Assembly (NCBI RefSeq): GCF_051304405.1
Contig: NZ_JBPPGG010000005.1
Location: 1-64,000, forward strand
Length of the DNA: 64,000 nucleotides
DNA from: Pedomonas sp051304405
Lineage (GTDB): Bacteria; Pseudomonadota; Alphaproteobacteria; Sphingomonadales; Sphingomonadaceae
Direction of reading: 5' to 3'
Shown piece by piece: positions 23,340-32,125 of the stretch (position 1 is its first letter; every line of letters starts with the position of its first letter). Position numbers and translations under genes: made by a program. Below the pieces are notes generated by a model. It was not told the origin of the DNA, searched no databases, and worked only from the letters and a program-made list of their open reading frames with translations.

Positions 23340-26099
23340 ATGAGCACCCAGAAGCACCTCTATCTCGTCGACGGCTCCGGCTACATCTTCCGCGCCTATC
23401 ACAAGCTGCCGCCCATGACCGACCCCTCGGGGACGCCGGTCAACGCCGTCTACGGCTTCACGGCCATGCTGTGGAAATTGCTGGAGGATCTGAACGACGC
23501 GGAGAACCCGACCCACCTGGCCGTGATCTTCGACGCCGCCAAGCGCACCTTCCGCAACGATATCTACGCCGACTACAAGGCCAACCGCCCCGAGCCGCCG
23601 GAGGACCTGAAGCCCCAGTTCGCCCTGATCCGCGACGCCGTGCGCGCCTTCTCCGTGCCCTGCATCGAGCAGGAGGGCTACGAGGCGGACGATCTCATCG
23701 CCAGCTACACCCGGGCCGCGTGCGAGGCGGGCTACCATGTCACCATCGTCTCGTCCGACAAGGACCTGATGCAGCTGCTGCACCTGCCCTTTGTCGACCT
23801 GCTGGACACGCTCAACAACCGCCACCTTGGCCCCGAGGCGGTGCTGGAGAAGTTCGGCGTGCCGCCCGAGAAGGTGATCGAGGTGCAGGCGCTGATGGGC
23901 GATTCCATCGACAACGTGCCGGGCGTGCCGGGCATCGGCCCCAAGACCGCGGCCGAGCTGATCAACCAGTACGGCGACCTTGAGACGCTGCTCTCCCGCG
24001 CCCACGAGATCAAGCAGCCCAAGCGCCGTGAGAACCTGATCCAGTACGCGGATCTGGCCCGCATCTCGAAGCAGCTGGTGACGCTCAACGACAGCCTGCC
24101 GCTGCCGATGCCGCTGGACGATCTGGTGATGAAGCGCCCGCCCCGCGAGCCGCTCAGCGCCTTCTTCGACAAGCACGGCTTCCGCTCGCTCAAGGCCAAG
24201 CTGGCCTCGCGGGAGGTGGGCGAGGACGGCGCGCCCGCGCCTGTCGTCGCGAAGGTGGACACCGCCGCCTACGAGTGCGTCACCACCGAGGACCGGCTGG
24301 ACTGGTGGGTGAGTGCGGCGACCGAGGCCCGGCTGGTGGCGGTCGATACGGAGACCACCTCGCTGGACGCCATGAAGGCCGAACTGGTGGGCGTCAGCCT
24401 CGCCATCGCGCCGGGCAAGGCCTGCTACATCCCCGTCGGCCATGTCTCGGCGGGCGGCGGCCTGCTGGCGGAGCGGCCCGCCCAGTTGCCGCGCGAGACG
24501 GTGCTGGCGAAGCTGAAGCCACTGCTGACGGACCCCTCCGTCCTCAAGGTGGGGCAGAATCTGAAGTACGACCTCCTGGTGCTGCGCCGTCTGGGGCTGG
24601 ACATCACGCCGTTCGACGACACCATGCTGCTGTCCTATGCGCTGGACAACGGGCGCAACAGCCACGGCATGGACGTGCTGGCGAACCTCCACCTCGGCCA
24701 CACCACCATCAAGTACACGGACGTGTGCGGCACCGGCAAAGGCCAGATCGGCTTTGCCGAGGTGCCGCTGGACAAGGCCACCCAGTACGCCGCCGAGGAT
24801 GCGGACGTGACCTGGTGCCTGCACTGCACCCTCAAGCCGCGTCTGGCGCGGGAGGGCATGGCGAGCGTCTACGAGACGCTGGAGCGGCCGCTGGTGCCGG
24901 TGCTGGTGGAGATGGAGCGCGCGGGCGTGCTGGTGGACCGCCAGACCCTCTCCCGCCTGTCGGGCGACTTCGCCCAGCGCATGGCCGCGCTGGAGGCGGA
25001 GATCCACGAACTGGCCGGCGGCCCCTTCAACGTGGGCTCCCCCAAGCAGCTGGGCGAGATCCTGTTCGAGCGCATGGGGCTGAAGGGCGGCAAGAAGGGC
25101 AAGACCGGGGCCTATTCGACCGACGCCGACGTGCTGGAGACGCTGGCCGGTCAGGGCGTTGTCCTGGCCCAAAAGGTGCTGGACTGGCGCCAGCTCGCCA
25201 AGCTCAAGAGCACCTACACCGACGCCCTGCAAACCCAGATCAACCCGGAGACGGGGCGGGTCCACACCAGCTTTGCGATGGCCGCCACCTCGACGGGCCG
25301 GCTGTCGTCCACCGATCCCAACCTCCAGAACATCCCGGTGCGCACCGAGGAAGGCCGCAAGCTGCGCCATGCCTTCGTCGCGCCGGAGGGGGCGGTGCTG
25401 ATTTCGGCGGACTACAGCCAGATCGAGCTGCGCCTGCTCGCGCACATTGCCGACATCCCGCAGCTCAAACAGGCCTTCGCCGACGGCATCGACATTCACG
25501 CCATGACCGCCTCGGAGGTGTTCGGCGTGCCGGTCGAGGGCATGGACCCGATGGTCCGCCGCTCCGCCAAGGCCATCAACTTCGGCATCATCTACGGCAT
25601 CTCGGCCTTTGGCCTTGCCCGCCAGCTGGGGGTGTCGCGCACCGAGGCGCAGGGCTTCATCGACCGCTACTTCGAGCGCTTCCCCGGCATCCGGGACTAT
25701 ATGGATGCAACCATCCAGTTCTGCCGGCAGCATGGCTACGTGGAGACGCTGTTCGGGCGGCGCACCTACATCTCCACCATCAACGACAAGAACCCCAGCC
25801 AGCGCAACTTCGCGGAGCGGCAGGCGATCAACGCCCCCATTCAGGGCACGGCGGCCGACATCATCCGCCGGGCGATGATCCGAATGCAGCCAGCACTCAA
25901 CGCAGCGGGGCTTGATCCGGTCCGCATGCTGCTTCAGGTGCACGACGAACTTGTGTTTGAATCGCCGCAGTCGCTGGCGGAGGCCGCATGCACCGTCATC
26001 CGGCAGGTCATGTCGGGGGCCGCCGAGCCTGCGGTGCGCTTGTCTGTGCCATTGGTCGTGGAAGCGGGGCAGGGGGCAACCTGGGGAGCGGCTCACTAA
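23340..26099 (+). CDS. polA: DNA polymerase I
   Basis: A 919-residue repair and replication polymerase with all three domains. Residues 1-290 are the 5'-3' exonuclease (LYLVDGSGYIFRAYH, SSDKDLMQLL, VPGIGPKTAAEL). Residues about 325-510 are the 3'-5' proofreading exonuclease; Asp336 and Glu338 in VDTETTSLD suggest it is active. The polymerase domain carries Asp691 in SADYSQIELR (motif A), the O-helix around RRSAKAINFGIIYG, and His868-Asp869-Glu870 (motif C). ATG 23340 was chosen; the upstream TTG at 23331 is unlikely. It fills Okazaki gaps and excision-repair tracts. Confidence 0.97.
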   Translation: MSTQKHLYLVDGSGYIFRAYHKLPPMTDPSGTPVNAVYGFTAMLWKLLEDLNDAENPTHLAVIFDAAKRTFRNDIYADYKANRPEPPEDLKPQFALIRDAVRAFSVPCIEQEGYEADDLIASYTRAACEAGYHVTIVSSDKDLMQLLHLPFVDLLDTLNNRHLGPEAVLEKFGVPPEKVIEVQALMGDSIDNVPGVPGIGPKTAAELINQYGDLETLLSRAHEIKQPKRRENLIQYADLARISKQLVTLNDSLPLPMPLDDLVMKRPPREPLSAFFDKHGFRSLKAKLASREVGEDGAPAPVVAKVDTAAYECVTTEDRLDWWVSAATEARLVAVDTETTSLDAMKAELVGVSLAIAPGKACYIPVGHVSAGGGLLAERPAQLPRETVLAKLKPLLTDPSVLKVGQNLKYDLLVLRRLGLDITPFDDTMLLSYALDNGRNSHGMDVLANLHLGHTTIKYTDVCGTGKGQIGFAEVPLDKATQYAAEDADVTWCLHCTLKPRLAREGMASVYETLERPLVPVLVEMERAGVLVDRQTLSRLSGDFAQRMAALEAEIHELAGGPFNVGSPKQLGEILFERMGLKGGKKGKTGAYSTDADVLETLAGQGVVLAQKVLDWRQLAKLKSTYTDALQTQINPETGRVHTSFAMAATSTGRLSSTDPNLQNIPVRTEEGRKLRHAFVAPEGAVLISADYSQIELRLLAHIADIPQLKQAFADGIDIHAMTASEVFGVPVEGMDPMVRRSAKAINFGIIYGISAFGLARQLGVSRTEAQGFIDRYFERFPGIRDYMDATIQFCRQHGYVETLFGRRTYISTINDKNPSQRNFAERQAINAPIQGTAADIIRRAMIRMQPALNAAGLDPVRMLLQVHDELVFESPQSLAEAACTVIRQVMSGAAEPAVRLSVPLVVEAGQGATWGAAH

Positions 26100-26111
26100 G
26101 AGGCAGATTGG

Positions 26112-27404
26112 ATGCGCTGGCTTTTTCGTCTGCCGCTGGTTGCTTTGGCGGTTCTGGGTTTCCTTACGGCCGCAGTGGTCAGCAGCGAACCGCGGGTCGG
26201 GCCGTCGCCCGACCCGAATCCCATGGATTCCGTGCACGCCCACCAGCTCGCCAGCGACCTGCTCGACGCCTTGCAGGACCCCAGCCGCAACCACGCCGTC
26301 ACCGTCACCCAGGTGCAGCTGGATGCGCTGGAGCGCCTCGTCAACCATGGCGTCGGCACCATCCGCCCCCGGTTCGAGATCGGGAAGAACGGCGCCGTTG
26401 CCGATATCACCATCGACCTTGGCCAGAAGGGCTATCTCAACCTGTCGGCCCATGTGCGCGAGAGCCGGAACGGCTTTCCGCCGCTGGCGCTGCGCATCGG
26501 CTCGGTGCGGGTGCCGAGCAAGGTCACCCGCTGGCTGCTCAACCGCAGCGTGACCGCGCTCGACCTGCCGCCGACGCCCGAGGCCCGGCTTGATCGCTTC
26601 ATCACCCGCTTTGTGGTGTCCAGGCCGGGGCAGGCGGTGGTCAACATCCAGCCGGACCCGGAGCTGTTCGAGGGGCTCAAGGCCATGGCCCCGCATTTCA
26701 GCACCTCGGTCGATCCGGCGCTGGTGCGCTTCTACTACAACTCCCTGCTGGACCGGGACCTGCGCTCGGGCGTCGGGGCCAAGTCGTTCGCCACCTTCGT
26801 CAACACCACCTTCCGCATCGTCGTCCAGCGCAGCGAGCGGCGCGACCCGGCAGCCGAGACGCGGGCGGCGCTGGTGGCGCTGAGCATGATTACCCTCGGG
26901 CCGGACGCCAAGAACCTGGCGCGGATGGTGGCGCCCTTCGATGCGCCCTGCGTGCCCGAGCCGTCCCTGTTCACGCTGGCCGGGCGCACGGACCTGCCCA
27001 AGCACTTCTCCCTGTCGGCGGCGCTCTCCATCCTGTTCGCGGACCGCTTCTCCCGCGCGGCGGGCGAGTGGAAGGAGCTGAGCGACAGCGCCGCCAGCGG
27101 CGGCACCGGCTTCTCCTTCGTCGACCTGATGGCGGACCGGGCGGGCCTGCGCCTCGGTATGGCCGCCAATGGCGATCTCTCGCTTCTGCGGGAGGTTCAG
27201 TACGGCCTTGCCTATGTGGGCGACGAGCGGCTTCTGCCTGTCGCTGCGCTCAGGAGGCTGCGCGAGGGCCTGTCCTACAAGGCGTTCGAGGAGCAGTACG
27301 TCAGCATCAACGACGAGCGCTACCGCCAGATGATCGCACAGATCGATGAGGAGCTGGACCGCATTCCGCTCTACAAGGCGACGCCCAAGCCGGACATCGG
27401 CTGA
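26112..27404 (+). CDS. Conserved secreted or membrane-anchored protein of unknown function
   Basis: A 430-residue protein. Residues 5-24 are a single hydrophobic signal or anchor sequence, so the rest is probably periplasmic. Conserved-looking blocks include TAALVAL-type RAALVALSMITLG (about 254-266), LAGRTDLPKHFSLSAAL (about 292-308) and GTGFSFVDLMADRAGLRLG (about 335-353). From memory, the last two resemble a family of uncharacterised proteobacterial proteins with a GGSGFSFxDLxADRAG-like motif; I know no function for it. It starts 12 bp after polA and could share its transcript. No catalytic motif is obvious. Confidence 0.75.
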   Translation: MRWLFRLPLVALAVLGFLTAAVVSSEPRVGPSPDPNPMDSVHAHQLASDLLDALQDPSRNHAVTVTQVQLDALERLVNHGVGTIRPRFEIGKNGAVADITIDLGQKGYLNLSAHVRESRNGFPPLALRIGSVRVPSKVTRWLLNRSVTALDLPPTPEARLDRFITRFVVSRPGQAVVNIQPDPELFEGLKAMAPHFSTSVDPALVRFYYNSLLDRDLRSGVGAKSFATFVNTTFRIVVQRSERRDPAAETRAALVALSMITLGPDAKNLARMVAPFDAPCVPEPSLFTLAGRTDLPKHFSLSAALSILFADRFSRAAGEWKELSDSAASGGTGFSFVDLMADRAGLRLGMAANGDLSLLREVQYGLAYVGDERLLPVAALRRLREGLSYKAFEEQYVSINDERYRQMIAQIDEELDRIPLYKATPKPDIG

Positions 27405-27455
27405 GCCCGCGCGGCGCGCACCGCCTTTTCTTCACCGGCGTCCGGCAAAAGCAAA

Positions 27456-27490
27456 GCCGCGACGCTGCCGGGCAAGAACAGCGTCGCGGC
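27456..27490 (-). terminator. Terminator of the thiolase gene
   Basis: A perfect 12-bp GC-rich stem (27456-27467 with 27479-27490, 11-nt loop). On the minus strand it is followed by TTTGCTTTTG, fitting termination of the thiolase transcript. It may also end the plus-strand gene at 27404. Confidence 0.72.
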
Positions 27491-27521
27491 CTCTGGATGA
27501 TCAATGCTGCTGTCGGGCGTC

Positions 27522-28709
27522 TCAGTTCAGCCGCTCGATGGCGATGGCCGTGGCTTCGCCGCCGCCGATGCACAGGGACGCCACGCCCTTCGTTTTATTG
27601 TAGCGCTGCAGGGCTGACAGCAGGGTGACGATGATGCGTGCGCCCGATGCGCCGATCGGGTGGCCGAGGGCGCAGGCGCCGCCGTGGACGTTCACGGTTT
27701 CGGGATCGAGGCCCAGATCCTGGATGGCCGCCATGGCCACCACGGCGAAGGCTTCGTTGATCTCGAACAGGTCCACGTCGTTCCGGGACCAGCCGGTGCG
27801 CTTCAGCAGCTTCTCGATGGCGCCCACCGGCGCGGTGGTGAACCACTCCGGCGCCTGGGCGTGGGAGGCGTGGCCGGCAATGCGGGCCAGCGGCGTCAGG
27901 CCGCGCTCCCGGGCGGTCGACTCGCGCATCAGGATGAGCGCCGCCGCGCCGTCGGAGATGGAGGAGGAGCTGGCGGCGGTCACCGTGCCGTCCTTGGCGA
28001 AGGCGGGGCGCAGCTGCGGGATCTTGTCGAGCCTGGCCTTCAGCGGCTGCTCGTCCTTGGTGACCTCCACGTCGCCGCTGCGGGCCTTCACTGTCACCGG
28101 CACGATTTCCGCGTCGAACAGGCCGCCGTTGATGGCGTTCTGGGCGCGGGTCACGCTGCGGACGGCGTATTCGTCCTGCGCTTCGCGGGTGAACTGGTAT
28201 TTCTGCGCCGTCGCCTCGGCGAACACGCCCATGGCCCGGCCGCGCTGGTAGGCGTCCTCAAGGCCGTCGAGCATCATGTGGTCGAGCACCTCCCCGTGCC
28301 CGATCCGCATACCGCCGCGCGCCTTGGGCAGCAGGTAGGGCGCGTTGGTCATGCTCTCCATGCCGCCCGCGACGATGATGTCCGCCGAGCCCACGGCAAG
28401 GATGTCGTGGGCGTCCATCACCGCCTTCATGCCGGAGCCGCACATCTTGTTGACGGTGGTGCAGGCCACCGAGTCCGGCAGGCCGGCATAGCGCACCGCC
28501 TGCCGGGCCGGGGCCTGGCCCTGACCCGCCTGCAGCACGCAGCCCATGATGCCCTGATCGATGTCCTCCGGCGAAATGCCCGCCTCAGCCACAGCGGCCC
28601 GGATCGCAACAGCGCCCAGCTCCGCCGACTTCACGCTCGACAGCTCGCCCTGAAACCCGCCCATCGGCGTGCGCTTGGCGCTGACGATCACTATGGGATC
28701 CGCAGTCAT
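27522..28709 (-). CDS. Acetyl-CoA C-acetyltransferase (thiolase)
   Basis: A 395-residue thiolase. The acyl-accepting Cys90 is in VNKMCGSGMKAV, the catalytic His is in GHPIGASGAR, and the second Cys is in LCIGGGEATA. The enzyme condenses two acetyl-CoA to acetoacetyl-CoA or runs in reverse in degradation. Sequence and length fit biosynthetic (PhaA/AtoB-type) thiolases. GAGGGAGAGAG precedes the ATG. The ABC-transporter operon ends 24 bp upstream in the same direction, so it may be read as the last gene of that cluster, although the functions are not obviously linked. Confidence 0.93.
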   Translation of the reverse strand: MTADPIVIVSAKRTPMGGFQGELSSVKSAELGAVAIRAAVAEAGISPEDIDQGIMGCVLQAGQGQAPARQAVRYAGLPDSVACTTVNKMCGSGMKAVMDAHDILAVGSADIIVAGGMESMTNAPYLLPKARGGMRIGHGEVLDHMMLDGLEDAYQRGRAMGVFAEATAQKYQFTREAQDEYAVRSVTRAQNAINGGLFDAEIVPVTVKARSGDVEVTKDEQPLKARLDKIPQLRPAFAKDGTVTAASSSSISDGAAALILMRESTARERGLTPLARIAGHASHAQAPEWFTTAPVGAIEKLLKRTGWSRNDVDLFEINEAFAVVAMAAIQDLGLDPETVNVHGGACALGHPIGASGARIIVTLLSALQRYNKTKGVASLCIGGGEATAIAIERLN

Positions 28710-28733
28710 TGCACTCTCTCCCTCATTCTTCGG

Positions 28734-30338
28734 CTATGCAGGATGCCGCTCCCAGGCTGGCAGCCGGGGTATGGCGGCGATCAAATCCCCCGTTGTGGGG
28801 TGTCCTGCCCTAGACATAAGCGACGAGGTCTCGCCCGCGTCAACTATTTTGCTGCGGTGCAAAACGATCGTCCGGGAGCAGAGTCGGGCAACCGCGTGAA
28901 AATCGTGGGTGACGAACAGCAGGGCGACCCCGGTTTCCCGTTGCAGGTCCGCCAGCAGGTCGAGGATTTCCGATTTGGTCTGGGCATCGAGCGCGCTCAC
29001 GGCCTCGTCGCAGGCCACAAGGCGCGGCTGGGAGATGAACGCCCGGGCGATGTTCACCCGCTGGTTCTGGCCGCCCGACAGCTCGTGGGGGTAGCGGTCC
29101 GCCAGCTGCGGGGAGAGGCCGACCCGGTGGAGCCACGCCGCCACCAGCGCCTTGCGCCCCCGCTGCGACAGGTCGCGGCGGTGGATCGACAGCGGCTCGT
29201 CGATGGAGGCGCCCACGGTCATGCGCGGGTCGAGCGCGCCGAAGGGGTCCTGATGGACGATCTGCATCTCCCGCCGCAGCGGGCGGGGATAGGGTGCGTG
29301 CAGCGGGCGGCCGTCCCATTCGATGGCCCCGGCCGATGGCGTCACGAGGCCGAGGAGGGCGCGGATGAGCGTGGATTTGCCCGAGCCGCTCTCGCCCACG
29401 ATGCCGATGGCCTCGCCGGGGTAGACGGTGAGGCTGGCGTCGTCGAGGGCGCAGCGGGTCTCCCGGCCGAACAGCCCCCTGGGCTGGGTGTAGTCCACCC
29501 GCAGGCCGCGCGCGGCCAGCAGCGGACGGGCCGCCGGGCGCGGGGTATAGGCCGGTGCGGCGGGCAGGGTCGCTGCTTCGGCGAGCAGGCGGGTGTAGGG
29601 GTGCCGCGGCGCGGCGAGCAGCGTCCGGGTTTCTCCGCTTTCGACGATCCGGCCGTGCTGGAGCACGGCGATCCGATCGGCCACCTGCGCGGCGACGGCC
29701 AGGTCATGGGTCACGAAGGCCAGCGCCATGCCGTACTCCCGGCGCAGGTCGGCGAGCAGGTGGAGGATCTCCGCCTGCACCGTCACGTCGAGCGCGGTGG
29801 TGGGCTCGTCGGCGATCAGCAGTTTCGGCCGGGTGGCGAGCGCGGCGGCGATCATGGCGCGCTGCCGCTGTCCGCCCGAGAGCTGGTGCGGGTAGCGCCG
29901 GGCGATCTCCGCCGCATCGGGCAGCTTCATGCGGGCGAGCAGGTCGATGGCCCGGTCCCGCGCCTCCCGGCGGGAGAGCCTTTCGTGAATCCTGAGGGCC
30001 TCGCCCACCTGGTCGCCGATGGGGATGTGGGGCGTGAGCGAACTCAGCGGGTCCTGAAACACGAACCCGATGTCCCGCCCCAGCCGTTGCCGCATCTCGT
30101 GCGGCGGCAGGCCGATCAGCTCCTGCCCGTCAAAACGCACCGAGCCTTCCGTCCGTCCGTTGCGGGCGAGGAGGCCGAAGGCGGCGAGCAGGGTCTGGCT
30201 CTTGCCCGAGCCGCTTTCGCCGACGATGGCGAGCGCCTCGCCCTCCGCGAGGGTGAGGCTGATGCCGCGCACCGCCTCCACCGGTCCGGCCGGGGTGTCG
30301 AAGGTGACGCGGAGAGTGTCGATTTCAAGCAGGGACAC
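28734..30338 (-). CDS. Fused double ATP-binding protein of a peptide ABC transporter
   Basis: A 534-residue protein with two complete ABC ATPase domains, equivalent to OppD and OppF joined, as in YejF. Domain 1 has Walker A GESGSGKSQ (40-48), signature LSGGQRQR and Walker B LLIADEPTT. Domain 2 has a second GESGSGKST (near 315), LSGGQNQRV and LVACDEAVSALD. It energises uptake through the two permeases encoded just upstream. GTG 30338 was chosen because it falls 5 bp after the OppC-like stop and gives the family N-terminus VSLLEIDTL; longer starts overlap the permease gene. Confidence 0.92.
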   Translation of the reverse strand: MSLLEIDTLRVTFDTPAGPVEAVRGISLTLAEGEALAIVGESGSGKSQTLLAAFGLLARNGRTEGSVRFDGQELIGLPPHEMRQRLGRDIGFVFQDPLSSLTPHIPIGDQVGEALRIHERLSRREARDRAIDLLARMKLPDAAEIARRYPHQLSGGQRQRAMIAAALATRPKLLIADEPTTALDVTVQAEILHLLADLRREYGMALAFVTHDLAVAAQVADRIAVLQHGRIVESGETRTLLAAPRHPYTRLLAEAATLPAAPAYTPRPAARPLLAARGLRVDYTQPRGLFGRETRCALDDASLTVYPGEAIGIVGESGSGKSTLIRALLGLVTPSAGAIEWDGRPLHAPYPRPLRREMQIVHQDPFGALDPRMTVGASIDEPLSIHRRDLSQRGRKALVAAWLHRVGLSPQLADRYPHELSGGQNQRVNIARAFISQPRLVACDEAVSALDAQTKSEILDLLADLQRETGVALLFVTHDFHAVARLCSRTIVLHRSKIVDAGETSSLMSRAGHPTTGDLIAAIPRLPAWERHPA

Positions 30339-30342
30339 AGGG

Positions 30343-31200
30343 TTACCGGTCTTTCGGGTCGAAGGCGTCGCGCAGGGCGTCCCCCACCAGGTTGAGGGCA
30401 AGGAGCAGGGCCGCCAGCCAGAGGGAGGGAATGAGGATCAGCCACGGGGCGGTCTCCAGCGTCTCGACGCCCTCCTTCACGAGGACGCCGAGGGAGGTCA
30501 GCGGCTCCTGCACGCCGAGCCCGAGGAAGCTGAGGAAACTCTCGACAAGGATCACCTGCGGCACGGTGAGGGTGGCATAGACGGCCACCAGCCCCAGCAG
30601 GTTGGGGACGATATGGCGGGTGAGCAGGCGCAACGGCCCCGCCCCGCAGGCCCGCGCCGCCTCGGCGAACGGCTGGTTCTTGAGCAGCAGCGTCTGCCCG
30701 CGCACGATCCGCGCCAGCGTCAGCCATTCCACCGCGCCGACGCCGATGAAGATCAGCCACAGACTGCGCCCGAACACCGCCATCAGCACGATGACGAAGA
30801 ACAGGAACGGCATGGCGTAGAGCACATCGACAATCCGCATCATCAGGGCGTCCACCCGGCCGCCCGCCAGTCCCGCGACCGCGCCCCAGCCGATGCCGAT
30901 GACCACGCTGACCACCGTGGCCAGCAGCCCGAGCGCCAGCGAGATGCCGGTGGCCAGCATCAGGCGGCCGAACAGGTCGCGCCCCACGCTGTCGGTGCCG
31001 AAGAGGTAGGCGGCGGAGGGCGCCTGCTCGATGGCGTCCCAGTTCACCACGTCCGCGCCGTGGGGGGAGAGCAGCGGGCCGAGGATCGCCAGCGCCGCCA
31101 TCAGCAGCAGGACCGCGCCGCCCGCCCGCGCGCCGCGATGCCGCTGCAGCCGTTGCCGCCAGCCGATCCGCCCGGTGGCCGAAAACGCCGCCCCGCTCAT
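30343..31200 (-). CDS. Peptide ABC transporter permease (OppC/DppC-like)
   Basis: A 285-residue inner-membrane permease with an N-terminal helix (GGAVLLLMAALAILGPLL) and the OppC_N-type region FGTDSVGRDLFGRLM. The transporter EAA-loop stretch is around EAARACGAGPLRLLTRHIVPN. About six transmembrane helices are seen. Its ATG overlaps the OppB-like stop by 4 bp (ATGA). It forms the heterodimeric channel with the OppB-like protein. Confidence 0.93.
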   Translation of the reverse strand: MSGAAFSATGRIGWRQRLQRHRGARAGGAVLLLMAALAILGPLLSPHGADVVNWDAIEQAPSAAYLFGTDSVGRDLFGRLMLATGISLALGLLATVVSVVIGIGWGAVAGLAGGRVDALMMRIVDVLYAMPFLFFVIVLMAVFGRSLWLIFIGVGAVEWLTLARIVRGQTLLLKNQPFAEAARACGAGPLRLLTRHIVPNLLGLVAVYATLTVPQVILVESFLSFLGLGVQEPLTSLGVLVKEGVETLETAPWLILIPSLWLAALLLALNLVGDALRDAFDPKDR

Positions 31201-32120
31201 GACCGCCGCACCCTGGGGTCGAGCCAGCCGTAGATCAGGTCGGTGGCCAGGTTGAAGACGACGATGAGGCCGCCGTAGAGCATCACCACGCCGAGCACGA
31301 GGGTGTAGTCCCGGTTGATCGCGCCCTGCACGAAATAGCGGCCGATGCCGGGCAGACCGAAGATGGTCTCCACCACCACCGAGCCGGTGAGCAGGCCCGC
31401 CGCCGCCGGGCCGAGGTAGCTCACCACCGGCAGGAGGGCGGGCGGCAGGGCGTGGCGCAGGAGGATGCGCACGGGCGACGCGCCTTTCGCCCGGGCGGTG
31501 CGGATGTAGCTCTCGTTCATGGTCTCGATCAGGCTGGCCCGCATCAGGCGGGCGATGGCCGCCACATAGGGCAGGGCGAGGGTGATGACCGGCAGGATCA
31601 GGAAGGCGGGCCGGCCGCCGCCCCATCCGGCCAGCGGCAGCCAGCGCAGCCACAGGCCAAAGACAAGGGCGAGGATCGGCCCCATGACGAAGGTGGGGAT
31701 GACCTGCCCGCTCACCGCCAGCGTCATCACGGCCGCATCGAAGCGCGAGCCGCGCTTCAGCGCCGCCGCGCAGCCGAGGGTGAGGCCGAGCGCGGCCGCC
31801 AGCACCAGGGCCGCGCCGCCGAGCGCGGCGCTGACGCCCGCGCCGTCGCGGATCAGCTCGGCAACGGTGAAGTCCTTGTACTTGAACGAGGGGCCGAGGT
31901 CGAACCGGGCAAGGTCGGCGAGATAGCGCGCGAGCTGTTCGTGCAGCGGCGCGTCCAGATCATACTGGGCGCGCAGCTGCGCCTCCACTTCCGGCGGCAG
32001 GGCCCGCTCGGCGTCGAACGGGCCGCCGGGCGCCAGCCGCATCAGCACAAAGCCCAGCAGGACAATGGCCATCAGAGTCGGAATGGCCCCCAGGAGGCGG
32101 CCACAAATCAGTCGGAACAT
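31197..32120 (-). CDS. Peptide ABC transporter permease (OppB/DppB-like)
   Basis: A 307-residue inner-membrane permease. The N-terminal ICGRLLGAIPTLMAIVLLGF is the typical first helix, followed by a periplasmic region (LPPEVEAQLRAQYDLDAPL) and five further helices. The EAA-type loop is around YIRTARAKGASPVRILLRHA, and the C-terminal GLPGIGRYFVQGAINRDY is characteristic of OppB/DppB. It starts 5 bp after the second binding-protein gene. Confidence 0.93.
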   Translation of the reverse strand: MFRLICGRLLGAIPTLMAIVLLGFVLMRLAPGGPFDAERALPPEVEAQLRAQYDLDAPLHEQLARYLADLARFDLGPSFKYKDFTVAELIRDGAGVSAALGGAALVLAAALGLTLGCAAALKRGSRFDAAVMTLAVSGQVIPTFVMGPILALVFGLWLRWLPLAGWGGGRPAFLILPVITLALPYVAAIARLMRASLIETMNESYIRTARAKGASPVRILLRHALPPALLPVVSYLGPAAAGLLTGSVVVETIFGLPGIGRYFVQGAINRDYTLVLGVVMLYGGLIVVFNLATDLIYGWLDPRVRRS

Positions 32121-32125
32121 AGAGG

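Noticed and set aside
23307..27005. 1232-codon minus-strand ORF opposite polA
   Set aside because: It is antisense to polA and to the protein behind it. High-GC codon bias removes stops from the opposite strand, and its His/Gly/Arg-rich translation is typical of such shadows.
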